This document shows, piece by piece, positions 17,795-27,143 of a DNA stretch of 45,839 bases (position 1 is its first letter; every line of letters begins with the position of its first letter). The stretch is taken from positions 1 through 45,839 of the forward strand of contig NZ_JAQMTY010000229.1 of assembly GCF_028330765.1 (NCBI RefSeq), written 5' to 3'. The notes under the pieces were generated by a model that worked only from the letters and a program-made list of their open reading frames with translations, was not told the DNA's origin and made no database searches. The translations under genes and the position numbers were made by a program. This DNA is from Spirulina subsalsa CS-330. GTDB taxonomy: Bacteria; Cyanobacteriota; Cyanobacteriia; Cyanobacteriales; Spirulinaceae.

Positions 17795-18931
17795 CTAATT
17801 AAAGGGCCGGAACGGATCATCCTCGCGATCGTCGCCGAGGAGAGACTCGATCGTCTTCGCCCCTAATTGATTGCCCTGCTGTTCGTAAAGATTCAGCGCC
17901 GATTGCCAAGCCGTAATCGCTTCGCGGCGACGCTCACGGGACTGGAGAGCAATGCCTAGGCGGTGGAAGCCCACCGGATCATCCGGGGCCAACTGGGTAA
18001 CGCGACGATAGGCCACGATCGCCGGTAAATAGGCCCGCTCTTGAAACAAAATATCCCCAATGCTCAACTGCGCCTCTGGGGTATCGTCCGCCATCGCGAC
18101 GGCACGATAAAAAATCTTCTGCGCCTCATCTTCGTTGCCCTGTTCTTGCAAGACCCCACCGATTTGCACCTGCACCATCGGATTGCGAGGATCAATGCGG
18201 GCAGCTTGGTTAAAGGCTTGCAGGGCTTCGTCTTGCTGATTGGTCATGCCAATCAAGAAAATACCCAACTGCATCCACAGGTTGGCATTCTGGGGATAGC
18301 GTCGGGCCGATTGGCGCAGCAAATCAATGGCCTCTTGGGGGCGATCCTGTTCGAGGAGGGCGGTGGACATCATGCCGTAAACACTGCCATCTTGTGGATC
18401 AAGGGCGGCGGCCTGTTGATAGACTTGGTAGGCTTCTCGGTGGCGGCCTTGGCGCATCATCACCACACCCAGCCCTAGGTAACTATCCACATGGTTGCGA
18501 TCGAGTTGGAGGATGCGGCGATAGGATTGCTCGGCTTCGGTGTTGCGATTGAGTTGCGCGTGACAGAAGGCGAGGGCATAGAGAAACGGAATATTATTCG
18601 GCTCCAGGATCAACGCATATTCGTAGGCTTGGGCGGCGGCGTTGTATTGGCCCTGGAGGGTGTAAAGATAGCCAATGCCGGAATAAATTCTGGGATTGGT
18701 GCGATCGATATAGACCGCTTGTTGGTAGGCTTCGAGGGCGCGATCAAACTCTCCGGATTCGACGAGATCCCGTCCTTGCCGGAGGTAATTGTCAAGTTGC
18801 TCATTGCGGGCGGAGGTTTGACCAAAACCGGGCTGGGGGAGAAGTGTCAGTCCCACCATGAGACTGAATCCTGCGATCGCCCGTCCCCATTGTTGCATTC
18901 TTGTTCGACTGATTCGACTCATCTGTTCCAT
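17795..18931 (-). CDS. secreted tetratricopeptide-repeat protein
   Basis: The product (378 residues from ATG 18931; ATG 18898 is equally possible and gives a cleaner signal peptide) begins with a Sec signal ending LTLLPQPGFGQ. It then contains about eight TPR units, for example AYQQAVYIDRTNPRIYSGIG, AYEYALILEPNNIPFLYALA and AFNQAARIDPRNPMVQVQIG. TPR proteins scaffold complexes. Export to the periplasm or thylakoid lumen suggests a role in envelope or membrane assembly, but no partner is indicated. A short acidic tail (GDDREDDPFRPF) ends it. It stands alone between convergent ispH and the fucose genes. Confidence 0.85.
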   Translation of the reverse strand: MEQMSRISRTRMQQWGRAIAGFSLMVGLTLLPQPGFGQTSARNEQLDNYLRQGRDLVESGEFDRALEAYQQAVYIDRTNPRIYSGIGYLYTLQGQYNAAAQAYEYALILEPNNIPFLYALAFCHAQLNRNTEAEQSYRRILQLDRNHVDSYLGLGVVMMRQGRHREAYQVYQQAAALDPQDGSVYGMMSTALLEQDRPQEAIDLLRQSARRYPQNANLWMQLGIFLIGMTNQQDEALQAFNQAARIDPRNPMVQVQIGGVLQEQGNEDEAQKIFYRAVAMADDTPEAQLSIGDILFQERAYLPAIVAYRRVTQLAPDDPVGFHRLGIALQSRERRREAITAWQSALNLYEQQGNQLGAKTIESLLGDDREDDPFRPFN

Positions 18932-18993
18932 GACTCCTCAACTGGATGAGGAGCCACCAATACCCCCCATCCATAACAGCTATTCTTCACCCA

Positions 18994-19932
18994 TTAGGCA
19001 GCATGCTGCCGATACCATTCAATTGTATTCGCTAAGCCTTGGCGAAAATCGGTTTGAGCAAAAAAATTGAAGGTTTCTTTGGCCCGTTGAGTATCGAGAC
19101 AGCGACGGGGTTGACCATTGGGCTGATCCGTTTGCCAGACAATCTCACCCTTGAACTCCATCAAGTCGCAAATCAACTCCACCAGATCCCGAATCGAAAT
19201 TTCCGATCCCGTCCCCAAATTCACCGGCTCCGGCGCATCATAGCCTTGGGTCGCCATCACAATCCCACGGGCAGCATCGACGGAATAGAGGAATTCACGA
19301 GTGGGGCTACCATCGCCCCAAGCCGGTAACTGGGTATCACCCCGCTGTTGGGCTTCGTGAACCTTGCGAATCAACGCCGGAATTACATGGGAACTGGCGG
19401 GGTCGAAATTATCTTCGGGGCCGTAGAGGTTCACCGGCAGCAGATAAATCCCATTGAAGCCGTACTGTTGACGGTAGGCTTCAAGCTGCACCAAGAGGGC
19501 CTTTTTGGCGATACCGTAGGGAGCGTTGGTTTCTTCCGGATAGCCATTCCAGAGGTCGTCTTCTTTAAAGGGGACGGGGGTGAATTTGGGATAGGCGCAA
19601 ATCGTCCCCACGCAAACGAATTTTTCCACACCAGCCTGATAGGCCGCATGGATCAGTTGAGCACCCATCATCAGGTTGTCATAAAACAATTCGGCGGGTT
19701 TTTCACGATTGAGGCCAATTCCTCCCACATGGGCGGCCAGGTGAATGATGATGTCTTGGTTTTGGACGACGGCTTCACAGGCGGGCATTTGACAGAGGTC
19801 GTAATCGCGCGATCGCACCACCGTAATCAAATCCGCCTGCGCCCCCGCCGCCACCAACTGGGCCACCACTTGCTTCCCTAAAAAACCCGCCCCGCCTGTG
19901 ACGAGCACTCGCTTTCCGCTCAGTTCTACCAT
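18994..19932 (-). CDS. fcl: GDP-L-fucose synthase
   Basis: This epimerase-reductase converts GDP-4-keto-6-deoxymannose, the product of the neighbouring gmd, to GDP-L-fucose with NADPH. The 312-residue extended short-chain dehydrogenase has the nucleotide-binding glycines [12 protein letters not shown] (about 10-21), the [19 protein letters not shown] block typical of GDP-fucose synthase, and the catalytic YGIAKKALL (Tyr-x-x-x-Lys). Later family blocks are [15 protein letters not shown] and [11 protein letters not shown]. It follows gmd on the same strand after a 140-base gap. ATG 19932 gives the standard N-terminus. Confidence 0.95.
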   Translation of the reverse strand: MVELSGKRVLVTGGAGFLGKQVVAQLVAAGAQADLITVVRSRDYDLCQMPACEAVVQNQDIIIHLAAHVGGIGLNREKPAELFYDNLMMGAQLIHAAYQAGVEKFVCVGTICAYPKFTPVPFKEDDLWNGYPEETNAPYGIAKKALLVQLEAYRQQYGFNGIYLLPVNLYGPEDNFDPASSHVIPALIRKVHEAQQRGDTQLPAWGDGSPTREFLYSVDAARGIVMATQGYDAPEPVNLGTGSEISIRDLVELICDLMEFKGEIVWQTDQPNGQPRRCLDTQRAKETFNFFAQTDFRQGLANTIEWYRQHAA

Positions 19933-20072
19933 GATTCAATTCATCTCTTGCGTATACGACAAACGGATGACTCGCTTTGAAAGGGTTCGATCCAAGCACC
20001 GCTAGGGTCATCCCACCATTGCACAGCCGCCCAAGATGGACTTGGGTTCGTCCTTGGATCAACAGAAAAAGC

Positions 20073-21152
20073 CTAGTCCACCGTCATCCGGTTATGGTGT
20101 AAATAGGCTAAATCAGCCTTGAGTTGTTCAGTCACAACCCCCGTCGGTGGCTCCAGACCCAGCGCAGTCAAATCCGCATCCACCATTAATTTCACCAATT
20201 CTTCAAAGGTGATCGACGGTTCCCAACCCAGTTGTTTTTTCGCCTTCGTACAGTCACCAATCAATAAATCCACTTCCGCCGGTCGCAGGTAGCGCGGATC
20301 AAACTTGACATAGTCTTCCCAATTGAGATTGACATGGCTAAAGGCAATCTCCAGGAATTGCCGAATCGAATAGGTTTCATTGGTGGAAATGACGTAGTCA
20401 TCGGGCTTGTCCTGTTGCAACATCATCCACATCGCCCGCACATAGTCGCGGGCATAGCCCCAATCCCGTTTGGAGTCCAGATTTCCTAAATACAGATCCT
20501 CCTGTTGTTTGGCGACAATCCGGGCGACGGCGCGGGTAATCTTGCGGGTCACGAAGGTTTCCCCCCGTCGTGGTGATTCATGGTTAAACAGAATCCCGTT
20601 GCAGGCGAACAGATCGTAGGATTCGCGGTAGTTAATCGTTTGCCAATGGGCGTAGACTTTAGCGCAGGAGTAAGGACTACGGGGATAAAATGGGGTTTCT
20701 TCACTTTGGGGCACATGTTGGACTTTGCCAAACATTTCCGATGACCCGGCTTGATAAAAGCGGACTTCTTGGCCGGTGCGCTGTTGGTAGTCCCGCATGG
20801 CTTCGAGGATGCGTAATGCCCCCATGCCGACGGCATCGACGGTATATTCTGGCGCGTCAAAACTAACGCGCACATGGGACTGAGCGCCTAGGTTATAGAT
20901 TTCCTGGGGTTGCACTGCTTCAATGATGCGCCGGAGGGTGGTGCCATCGGTGAGGTCTCCGTAATGCAGGAAGAGACGAGCGTCTTCGTCATGGGGATCA
21001 ACATAGAGGTGATCGATCCGATCCGTGTTAAAGGTGGAAGTCCGGCGAATAATGCCATGGACTTCGTAGCCTTTTTCGAGGAGAAGTTCAGTGAGATAGG
21101 AGCCATCTTGACCGGTGATCCCTGTGATTAGAGCTTTTTTGAGTTGCGTCAT
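20073..21152 (-). CDS. gmd: GDP-mannose 4,6-dehydratase
   Basis: Gmd makes GDP-4-keto-6-deoxymannose from GDP-mannose and is the first step to GDP-L-fucose or GDP-rhamnose. The 359-residue protein has [20 protein letters not shown] (dinucleotide-binding glycines), [17 protein letters not shown], a Ser/Glu active-site block ([19 protein letters not shown]) and the catalytic [10 protein letters not shown], followed by [20 protein letters not shown]. Length and motifs are standard. Its upstream leader (21179-21225) can fold into a hairpin with arms GTTGAGAG / CTCTCTTCAAC. It probably forms an operon with fcl. Confidence 0.97.
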   Translation of the reverse strand: MTQLKKALITGITGQDGSYLTELLLEKGYEVHGIIRRTSTFNTDRIDHLYVDPHDEDARLFLHYGDLTDGTTLRRIIEAVQPQEIYNLGAQSHVRVSFDAPEYTVDAVGMGALRILEAMRDYQQRTGQEVRFYQAGSSEMFGKVQHVPQSEETPFYPRSPYSCAKVYAHWQTINYRESYDLFACNGILFNHESPRRGETFVTRKITRAVARIVAKQQEDLYLGNLDSKRDWGYARDYVRAMWMMLQQDKPDDYVISTNETYSIRQFLEIAFSHVNLNWEDYVKFDPRYLRPAEVDLLIGDCTKAKKQLGWEPSITFEELVKLMVDADLTALGLEPPTGVVTEQLKADLAYLHHNRMTVD

Positions 21153-21309
21153 CGTATCGGCTTGTCCTTACATTGTTCTAAGGTTGACTCTGCGGTTGAG
21201 AGTATTTTCTCTCTTCAACTTAGTAGAAATACAGAGATTTCGTGTGATCTATAACTGACTTTTTTACTTTTGCTATCACTGCGAGTCTCACGCGCTGAGG
21301 GCCGATGAA

Positions 21310-21337
21310 GGGAAGAGGCGCGATCGCACCTCTTCCC
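21310..21337 (-). terminator. hairpin after the sugar transferase gene
   Basis: GGGAAGAGG and CCTCTTCCC flank an eight-to-ten-base loop containing a HIP1 site. It begins at the last base of the sugar transferase stop codon on the minus strand. The stem is strong but no T run follows, so it may be a stabiliser rather than a classical terminator. Confidence 0.5.
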
Positions 21338-22080
21338 TAATACGCACCATTGTTGCCCGGAAACAGAATCACACCGATGGTTTTCACAATAATGAAGAGA
21401 TCCAAAACCCAATTATGGTGACCAGAATAGTACACATCGATTTGAATCCGCCGTTGGTAGGGAATATCATTGCGGCCGGACACTTGCCAGAGGCCGGTGA
21501 TGCCCGGTTGTACCCGCAGCACCCGATCCATGTAGCGACCGTAGCGGGGCACTTCTTCCGGCACGAGGGGACGGGGTCCGACGACGCTCATATCACCTTT
21601 GAGCACATTCCAAAATTGGGGCAGTTCGTCTAAGCTCGTGAGGCGGAGAAATTTACCGATGCGGGTGATGCGGGGATCTTGGCGGAGTTTGTAGTCGGAT
21701 TCAAATTCTTGGCGCAGTTGGGGACAGTTGGACACCATCTCAGACAGGAGGGTGTCGGCGTTGTTGACCATGGTGCGAAATTTGATACATCGGAAGGGTT
21801 TGTGATGTTTTCCGATGCGTTCTTGACAGTAGAAGATGGGGCCGGGGGATGTGAGGGCAATGAGCGCCGCCAACACGAGATAGAGGGGGGACAGGATGAC
21901 TAGAATCGTGGCGGCGAACAGAATATCAAATACCCGTTTTTGCCGCAATCGATTAAAGCGTTGCGATCGCGCCCGTTGGGACTGGGCCGACTGTTGATAG
22001 GTGGGGGACTTTGATGGTCGGCCCTTGGCCATCAACCCACGGATTAATTTGACGGAAACCAGTTGGCTTTCGGCGGTCAT
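21337..22080 (-). CDS. initiating exopolysaccharide sugar transferase (phosphoglycosyl transferase)
   Basis: Enzymes of this bacterial sugar transferase family (WbaP, CpsE, EpsE type) load the first sugar phosphate onto undecaprenyl phosphate at the cytoplasmic membrane and so start a polysaccharide repeat unit. The 247-residue protein has the hydrophobic re-entrant helix (RVFDILFAATILVILSPLYL), the catalytic PGPIFYCQERIG and KFRTM, then SLDELPQFWNVLKGDMSVVG and GPRP, and PGITGLWQVSGRNDIPY. It lacks the long polytopic N-terminus of full-length WbaP. AGGAG five bases before ATG 22080 decides the start against GTG 22095. It follows the GT4 gene on the same strand. Confidence 0.93.
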   Translation of the reverse strand: MTAESQLVSVKLIRGLMAKGRPSKSPTYQQSAQSQRARSQRFNRLRQKRVFDILFAATILVILSPLYLVLAALIALTSPGPIFYCQERIGKHHKPFRCIKFRTMVNNADTLLSEMVSNCPQLRQEFESDYKLRQDPRITRIGKFLRLTSLDELPQFWNVLKGDMSVVGPRPLVPEEVPRYGRYMDRVLRVQPGITGLWQVSGRNDIPYQRRIQIDVYYSGHHNWVLDLFIIVKTIGVILFPGNNGAY

Positions 22081-22146
22081 TGTACTCCTCTTCACATCAC
22101 ACCACGTAACTTTAAGCGATCGCTCAAGACAGTTCGACCGTCTAAG

Positions 22147-23310
22147 CTAGCTGAACTCTTCCCGATTCCTATCACACAATGGGGGCGGGCGAGTGGCTGT
22201 ATACCGATCAATACAGTCAAGATATCGCTGCTGAAAAACCGCTGGAGCAAACTGATGAGCTTGCTGCTGGCAGGATTCTGGTCGAATTTTGCCACAGATT
22301 TCCTCAAAAATTCTAACGGTTTTCACCAACGCCGCTGCGGTTTGGGGGCCAAAAAGCAAACCGGTTCCCGTGGTGGGGGCGTGCCGAATGTCTTGCACCG
22401 TTTCTAATGACCCGCCTGCACCATAGGCAATGACGGGGGTTCCGCAGGCTTGGGCTTCCACAGGGGCAATCCCAAAATCTTCACAGGCGGCATAGACAAA
22501 GGCTTTGGCTTGGGCCATGTAGGTGGCAACGGTGGCGTTGGATTGATTGCCGAGGAGTTGAATATTGGGCTTGGCGATCGCCTGCAACGTTGCTCGCTCT
22601 GGGCCATCCCCAATCACCACCAACGGCAACCCCAACTGATTAAACGCCTCGACAATTAGTTTTACACGCTTGTAACTCACTAACCGGCAGACGGTCAGAT
22701 AAAAATCCGCCTTTTCAGGTTGATACGAGAAGCGATCGAGTTGCACGGGGGGGTAAATCACCTCCGCCTGACGACGGTAGCAGCGCCAAATTCGCTGGGC
22801 CGTGTGGTGCGAGTTGGCAATGAAGTGATCCACACGGTTCGCACTCAGCACGTCCCACTGACGCAGGTAATGGAGGATCAGGCGGGTGGCAATGCCCGGC
22901 AAGCCACGACCGAGGCGACTACTGCGCAGGTAATCAAAGGTGAGATCCCAGGCGTAGCGCATCGGGGTATGGCAGTAACAGATGTGGTGTTGTTGAGAAT
23001 GGGTGAGGATGCCTTTGGCGACGGCGTGGGAGGAGGAGAGGATGACATCGTAGCCGCTGAGGTCGAGTTGTTCGATGGCGAGGGGTAGGAGGGGGAGGTA
23101 TTTTTGGATGCCCTGTTTTGCCTTGGGAAAATGCTGGAGGAAGGTGGTTCCGATCGCCCGTTGATAGAGGTAGCTGTCCGGGTTGGTGGATTCAAAATCG
23201 ATCAAGGCGTAGAGATCCGCCTCAACATGGTGCAAAATTTCACGAACCACAAGCTCCGAGCCGCCCGTAGCGTTGGGGGTGAGCCATTCGTGAACTAAAG
23301 CAAATTTCAT
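22147..23310 (-). CDS. family GT4 glycosyltransferase
   Basis: This 387-residue GT-B fold enzyme transfers a sugar from a nucleotide donor. N-terminal motifs are MKFALVHEWLTPNATGGSE and a SSSHAVAKGIL block. The donor-binding half has VCRLVSYKRVKLIVEAFNQL, LVVIGDGPERATLQAIA and the E-x7-E signature in EDFGIAPVEAQACGTPVIAY. It is 66 bases upstream of the initiating sugar transferase on the same strand, and fucose-donor genes lie beyond. It therefore probably adds a sugar, perhaps mannose or fucose, to the growing exopolysaccharide or lipopolysaccharide unit. Donor and acceptor cannot be read from sequence. Confidence 0.92.
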   Translation of the reverse strand: MKFALVHEWLTPNATGGSELVVREILHHVEADLYALIDFESTNPDSYLYQRAIGTTFLQHFPKAKQGIQKYLPLLPLAIEQLDLSGYDVILSSSHAVAKGILTHSQQHHICYCHTPMRYAWDLTFDYLRSSRLGRGLPGIATRLILHYLRQWDVLSANRVDHFIANSHHTAQRIWRCYRRQAEVIYPPVQLDRFSYQPEKADFYLTVCRLVSYKRVKLIVEAFNQLGLPLVVIGDGPERATLQAIAKPNIQLLGNQSNATVATYMAQAKAFVYAACEDFGIAPVEAQACGTPVIAYGAGGSLETVQDIRHAPTTGTGLLFGPQTAAALVKTVRIFEEICGKIRPESCQQQAHQFAPAVFQQRYLDCIDRYTATRPPPLCDRNREEFS

Positions 23311-23676
23311 GGAGCGATCGCGCAGAGGACTAGATTAAGAATTATGAAGGAAAGTGGCAGGGGGAGCAAGGATTTACCGCTTCAGCCAAGGATTACCCCT
23401 AGTCCGCATGAGACGCGATCGCACCTGTGCAGGTTTCATCCTGAGGCACAGGATCGCCACAATAAACGCCAGCACTACTCTAACTCGTGAGTGCTGGCGT
23501 TTATCTTCAACCAAAAATTATCGCCGATTGTATGATTAAGGTCTTTATATCAGCTGACCTCATTTCCATTAATTATCAAGATTGCCAGACAATTGTGGTG
23601 ACATTTTATTTTTTAATGTTTTCTTTAGATTGTCCTGATGATTGAGCCAAATGGGAGATCAACACCGCTGCGAGCC
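23311..23676. other. intergenic region with one strong hairpin
   Basis: No credible gene. The left half is ordinary sequence before the GT4 start. The right half (23520-23640) is AT-rich. The only clear element is the long perfect hairpin at 23462-23504. Confidence 0.6.
23462..23504 (-). terminator. perfect 15-bp terminator hairpin
   Basis: ATAAACGCCAGCACT (23462-23476) and AGTGCTGGCGTTTAT (23490-23504) pair without mismatch across a 13-base loop. It lies downstream of yqeG on the minus strand, and the outer stem plus flanking bases supply a short T-rich tail on either strand. It most likely ends the DUF3727-mltG-yqeG transcript. Confidence 0.7.
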
Positions 23677-24204
23677 TCAATGCTTGTACAGGGTAACGCC
23701 CAGTTTTTGCGTGAGCCACACCTCAAAATTCCGAATCGGGTACGATCGCGCCGCAATCAACGGGTCTACCATCGGCTCCACCAAAATTGTAAACAGCCCC
23801 AAGCGATTTCCCGCGAGGGCATCGGTGAAGAGGCGATCGCCCACCATCGCCACCGCTTCGGGCGGCAACTGCATCGCCTCCATCGCCTGACGCAGTTTGC
23901 GCCGCGACGGCTTCCGCGCCCCCAGGATATAGGGCAAATTCAGCGCCTCCGCAATGCCCCCAATCCGCGACTCACTCAGGTTATTACTCACCAACCACAG
24001 CGCCACATGCTGACGAATCTCCTCAATCCAGTCCGCCACCTCCGGGGAAACCTGCCGCTGCTTCAGGGGCACGAGGGTTTCATCCACATCCAAAATCAGG
24101 CCCTGGAGGTGATGGGTCTTCACCACCTCCGGAGTCAACGCCAAAATCGTGCCCCCCAGTACCAAACTGGGGCTAAGTAAGTGATCCCATCGTCCATTAA
24201 CCAT
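23677..24204 (-). CDS. yqeG: YqeG-family HAD phosphatase (class IIIA)
   Basis: The 175-residue protein has the HAD nucleophile motif LILDVDETLVPLKQRQ (about 36-51), the second motif LWLVSNNLSE (about 69-78) and the metal-binding MVGDRLFTDALAGNRLGLF (about 119-137). YqeG relatives include bacterial and mitochondrial phosphatidylglycerophosphate phosphatases (Gep4/PGPP1 in eukaryotes), so a role in phosphatidylglycerol synthesis, essential for photosynthetic membranes, is plausible but inferred. It is the last gene of an operon-like run with mltG and DUF3727 (gaps of about 30 bases). Confidence 0.9.
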   Translation of the reverse strand: MVNGRWDHLLSPSLVLGGTILALTPEVVKTHHLQGLILDVDETLVPLKQRQVSPEVADWIEEIRQHVALWLVSNNLSESRIGGIAEALNLPYILGARKPSRRKLRQAMEAMQLPPEAVAMVGDRLFTDALAGNRLGLFTILVEPMVDPLIAARSYPIRNFEVWLTQKLGVTLYKH

Positions 24205-24234
24205 TGTGTTTCTATCCTGAATCAGTGCGAATCA

Positions 24235-25311
24235 TTAAGGCGGGGGACTGGGGAGCGATCGCCCCGCCCGAATCCGTTGGGCAGCCGCTTCGTGCTCCTC
24301 TAGCGTCCGACTAAACACATGAGTGCCGTCATACCGCGCCACAAAGAAAAGATACTCCGTCGCCACCGGGTTCAGCGTGGCCGCCAAACTCCCCTGGCCT
24401 GGACTTGCGATCGGGCCCGGCGGCATCCCCGGATTGAGATAGGTATTATAGGGCGACGGCGTTTGCACATCCGCTAAGGTAAGGGGCTGATCCGGGGTTT
24501 GCCGTCGTCCCAACACATATTCCACCGTTGGGTCAGACTCAAGGCGCATCCCCTGGGCCAACCGTTGGCGAAACACACCCGCAATGATGCCCCGTTCCGC
24601 CGCCACGCCCGCTTCTTTTTCCACCATGCTCGCCAATGTCACCCACTCCACCAGAGACAACCCTGGATCAGTCTGCCCTTGATACAGGGGTAACGCCTTC
24701 TGTTCAAACCGTTTCAGCATGATCGCAATCACCTGTTGGGGCGTTGTGCCTGCGGGGGGGAGTTGGTAGGTATCGGGATAGAGGAAGCCTTCTACTGTGG
24801 TGATGTCCGCCGGTAGCCAGGTAAATTCAGCGGTGGGAACCGTTTGGGCGGCTTGGAGGAAGGTTTCAGCGGGGAAGAGGCCTTGGGATTCTAAGGCTTG
24901 GGCAATGTCGGTTAAACGCCAACCTTCGGGAATGGTGAGGGTGGATTGAAACACTTGCCCCGTCCAAATGGATTGAGCGATCGCCGTCATATCCTGACCC
25001 GGCGACAACACATATTGCCCCGCCTTAAAACTCCCCGCTTGATCCTGCAACGCCAGCCAAAACGCCCAAACATTCCACGCCCACGCCGAATGAATCACCC
25101 CCGCCGCCTCAAGATCCGCCCCAATCTGGCGCGTTGACGTATCCGCAGGCACTTCCACCTGAATTTCCACCGGCTGATTCTCCGCCTCGATCATCACCGG
25201 CGACACCGCCCAGCGCCACCACTGGTAACCATGCCAGCCACTCAGCAGCAACACCCCCGGCAAAATACCAAGGGGATACAACCACTGCGAGAATGAACTA
25301 AGCTTTTTCAT
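24235..25311 (-). CDS. mltG: endolytic murein transglycosylase MltG
   Basis: MltG cleaves nascent peptidoglycan strands and is thought to set glycan length. From ATG 25311 the 358-residue protein has one N-terminal membrane helix (about 6-28) followed by the YceG fold: LTIPEGWRLTDIAQALESQG, VEGFLYPDTYQLPPAGTTPQ, and the catalytic region ASMVEKEAGVAAERGIIAGV, in which the Glu of EKEAG is the active residue. FRQRLAQGMRLESDPTVEYV and SPYNTYLNPGMPPGPIASPG complete it. The in-frame TTG at 25329 is not needed. It sits 47 bases after DUF3727 and 30 before yqeG. Confidence 0.95.
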   Translation of the reverse strand: MKKLSSFSQWLYPLGILPGVLLLSGWHGYQWWRWAVSPVMIEAENQPVEIQVEVPADTSTRQIGADLEAAGVIHSAWAWNVWAFWLALQDQAGSFKAGQYVLSPGQDMTAIAQSIWTGQVFQSTLTIPEGWRLTDIAQALESQGLFPAETFLQAAQTVPTAEFTWLPADITTVEGFLYPDTYQLPPAGTTPQQVIAIMLKRFEQKALPLYQGQTDPGLSLVEWVTLASMVEKEAGVAAERGIIAGVFRQRLAQGMRLESDPTVEYVLGRRQTPDQPLTLADVQTPSPYNTYLNPGMPPGPIASPGQGSLAATLNPVATEYLFFVARYDGTHVFSRTLEEHEAAAQRIRAGRSLPSPPP

Positions 25312-25358
25312 GGGAGCTGCGATCGCCAAGGGAGATTAATGGCCAATCATAATCTTTT

Positions 25359-25940
25359 CTATTCCTCTTCCTCTCGTTCCATCTCTTGAATGAGGAGTTC
25401 TCGCAGATGGGGCTGCAAGTCTTGGACTTCTTCAAAAGACAGGAGTTCAATTTGGCGATTTGGAGCGCGACGGGCAAACAGCAGGAGAGGATCGAGCGGC
25501 GTATAGATCTCGTATTTTTGATCGTTGTGGTAGAAATGCGTCAGGACTTGAAAATGCTCAGATTCCACCTGTCCATTGTCCGTCGGCACTTCTAGGGTCA
25601 ATTCCTCCACGACTTCCGGCAGTTCGCCCGACACGGTCAGGGTGTAGGCGGCGTAGTTCAGGGTGAGATTTTGTTCAGAGAGGACAGCTTTGGCATCAGC
25701 AAACACTTGTTCAATTTCCTCATCTTCTTCCACCCAGGCGGCATCGGCTTCATCATCATCGCTATCCCAAGCAATGATGGTCACGGGCGAGTCTACGGGT
25801 AAGAGAATCAAATAGGTGTTACCGCTGTCTTTAAAGCTCTGCTCCACAGAACATTCTAGCGATCGCCCTGCTTCATCCAATAACGTCACACTATCGGGAA
25901 TGGATGGGTCGTGATCAGGGGGAAATGGAGGGGACGGCAT
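25359..25940 (-). CDS. DUF3727 family protein
   Basis: The 193-residue acidic soluble protein opens with a DUF1292-like half (VTLLDEAGRSLECSVEQSF, YLILLPVDSPVTIIAWDSDD) and continues with the DUF3727 half ending RELLIQEMEREEEE. The family is largely confined to cyanobacteria and plastids; its function is unknown. In other cyanobacteria it commonly stands next to mltG and yqeG and often the Holliday-junction resolvase gene ruvX. The first two neighbours are here, but ruvX is not. ATG 25940 is preferred to the TTG two codons earlier. Confidence 0.85.
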   Translation of the reverse strand: MPSPPFPPDHDPSIPDSVTLLDEAGRSLECSVEQSFKDSGNTYLILLPVDSPVTIIAWDSDDDEADAAWVEEDEEIEQVFADAKAVLSEQNLTLNYAAYTLTVSGELPEVVEELTLEVPTDNGQVESEHFQVLTHFYHNDQKYEIYTPLDPLLLFARRAPNRQIELLSFEEVQDLQPHLRELLIQEMEREEEE

Positions 25941-26126
25941 AGTCAATCCAGTGCGGCAACGAAAGGTAGCTCTCAGAATATCAAAAAAGGGGAAAGGGGC
26001 ATACGCTTCAACGGGTGATCAGAAGAACGTGGCTGGCTCGATGCTACCCGATTTCACCCTGGGCGTAGCATTGATGAGGATTAGATCTGAATCCGCCGCA
26101 GCCGGGACAAGCCAAGGCTGGGACGA

Positions 26127-26690
26127 TTACGGAGCGCGATCGGGTTCGATTAAGCTGGGTAGCCAGTTGCGGCTAAATTGGCAATCTTGGAGCATGGCTT
26201 CAGACAGGGTTGCATCTCGTGCATCGCTGGAATCAAATTGATAGTTGCCTGTTCGCGCTTGTTCGTAGGCGCGTGGGTCGGTCAAGAGGGCGAGGGTTGA
26301 GCGACGATAACGACAGAGGGCATAGACGGCTTGACGCTGGGGGTTTTTGAGGAGGAAAGCATTCATTTGGACGACACAGCGATCGCCCTCCCACTCGCGC
26401 ACCACACTTTCGATCGCCACATCCGGAATCAGCGGAAACCCGATCGCCGTTGCCGCCGGTTGGCAACGCGCCAGCCGATCCAAAAAGGGGACAGGGTCGA
26501 GATAGTTCCGGGGTGCAGGATTTGTTGGAACCGGTCGCCCATTGTCGAGGCAGATGCGGCGACCGTCGGGATCAATGTAGTACTCATCACAGGGGGGATC
26601 ATTGGCGATCGCAGTGTGGGGATCGGCCAGAAAATTGAGGAGAGCGATCGCGCTGCTGTAAGCAAGGGTGGTGACTGTTTTGGAAAACAT
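26127..26690 (-). CDS. secreted six-cysteine protein of unknown function
   Basis: The 187-residue product has a signal peptide ending near AIA (residue 29). The mature part has six cysteines (about 34, 47, 76, 105, 126, 170), enough for three disulfides outside the cytoplasm. Recognisable text includes CDEYYIDPDGRRICLDNG near the N-terminus and CRYRRSTLALLTDP later. I know no family name. It lies between SUI1 and DUF3727 on the same strand, 180 bases upstream of the latter and about 50 bases downstream of none; no partner is suggested. Confidence 0.75.
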   Translation of the reverse strand: MFSKTVTTLAYSSAIALLNFLADPHTAIANDPPCDEYYIDPDGRRICLDNGRPVPTNPAPRNYLDPVPFLDRLARCQPAATAIGFPLIPDVAIESVVREWEGDRCVVQMNAFLLKNPQRQAVYALCRYRRSTLALLTDPRAYEQARTGNYQFDSSDARDATLSEAMLQDCQFSRNWLPSLIEPDRAP

Positions 26691-26741
26691 AGCGTTAACT
26701 CGTTGGGGATTCTGAATTAAGAAGACCTCTTAAGCATCATC

Positions 26742-27068
26742 TTAAATTTGATAACCGAGAGGACGGAGAATGGAAGGCACTTGGGCGGCGCGATCGCCCT
26801 GTAATTCTAAGGTCATGTCTTTCACCGCCCCCCCTGCACCACAGGAGGTTTTCAGGGTTTTGAGCAGGGCTTTGAGGGTAGCATCCGAGGTTTGAAAGCC
26901 GCTGATGATTGTGACGGTTTTCCCCTTGCGGCCTTTGCGGGTGACTTGGATCTTCAGTTTTTGTTGTTCGGGGGGGAGTTCGGGAGTCGCGGGGGCGATC
27001 GCTTCTTCGGTGCTCGCAGAACCAAATTCAGAATAGGCGACGCGATTTTTTGCAGGACGGGCAGCCAT
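26742..27068 (-). CDS. yciH: SUI1/YciH-type translation factor
   Basis: This 108-residue protein resembles bacterial YciH, a homologue of eukaryotic eIF1 (SUI1), which influences start-codon fidelity, mainly under stress. The fold is marked by VTRKGRKGKTVTIISGFQ, LKALLKTLKTSCGAGGAVKD (the conserved Cys-Gly-x-Gly-Gly turn) and LELQGDRAAQVPSILRPLGY. An in-frame extension to 27215 would run into the divergent proS start and is not supported; ATG 27068 begins MAARPAKNRVAYSEFGS, the normal N-terminus. proS diverges from it 75 bases away. Confidence 0.9.
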   Translation of the reverse strand: MAARPAKNRVAYSEFGSASTEEAIAPATPELPPEQQKLKIQVTRKGRKGKTVTIISGFQTSDATLKALLKTLKTSCGAGGAVKDMTLELQGDRAAQVPSILRPLGYQI

Positions 27069-27143
27069 AGAGATGATTACAAGGTAAGGGGGTCTTCCTG
27101 ATATTCTAGGGGGTGCTATCTCGCTTGAAGGAAGCCTTTTGCC

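Noticed and set aside
19985-20003. GGGTTCGATCC, resembling a tRNA T-loop
   Set aside because: The flanking bases do not form a T-stem, and no acceptor or anticodon arm can be built.
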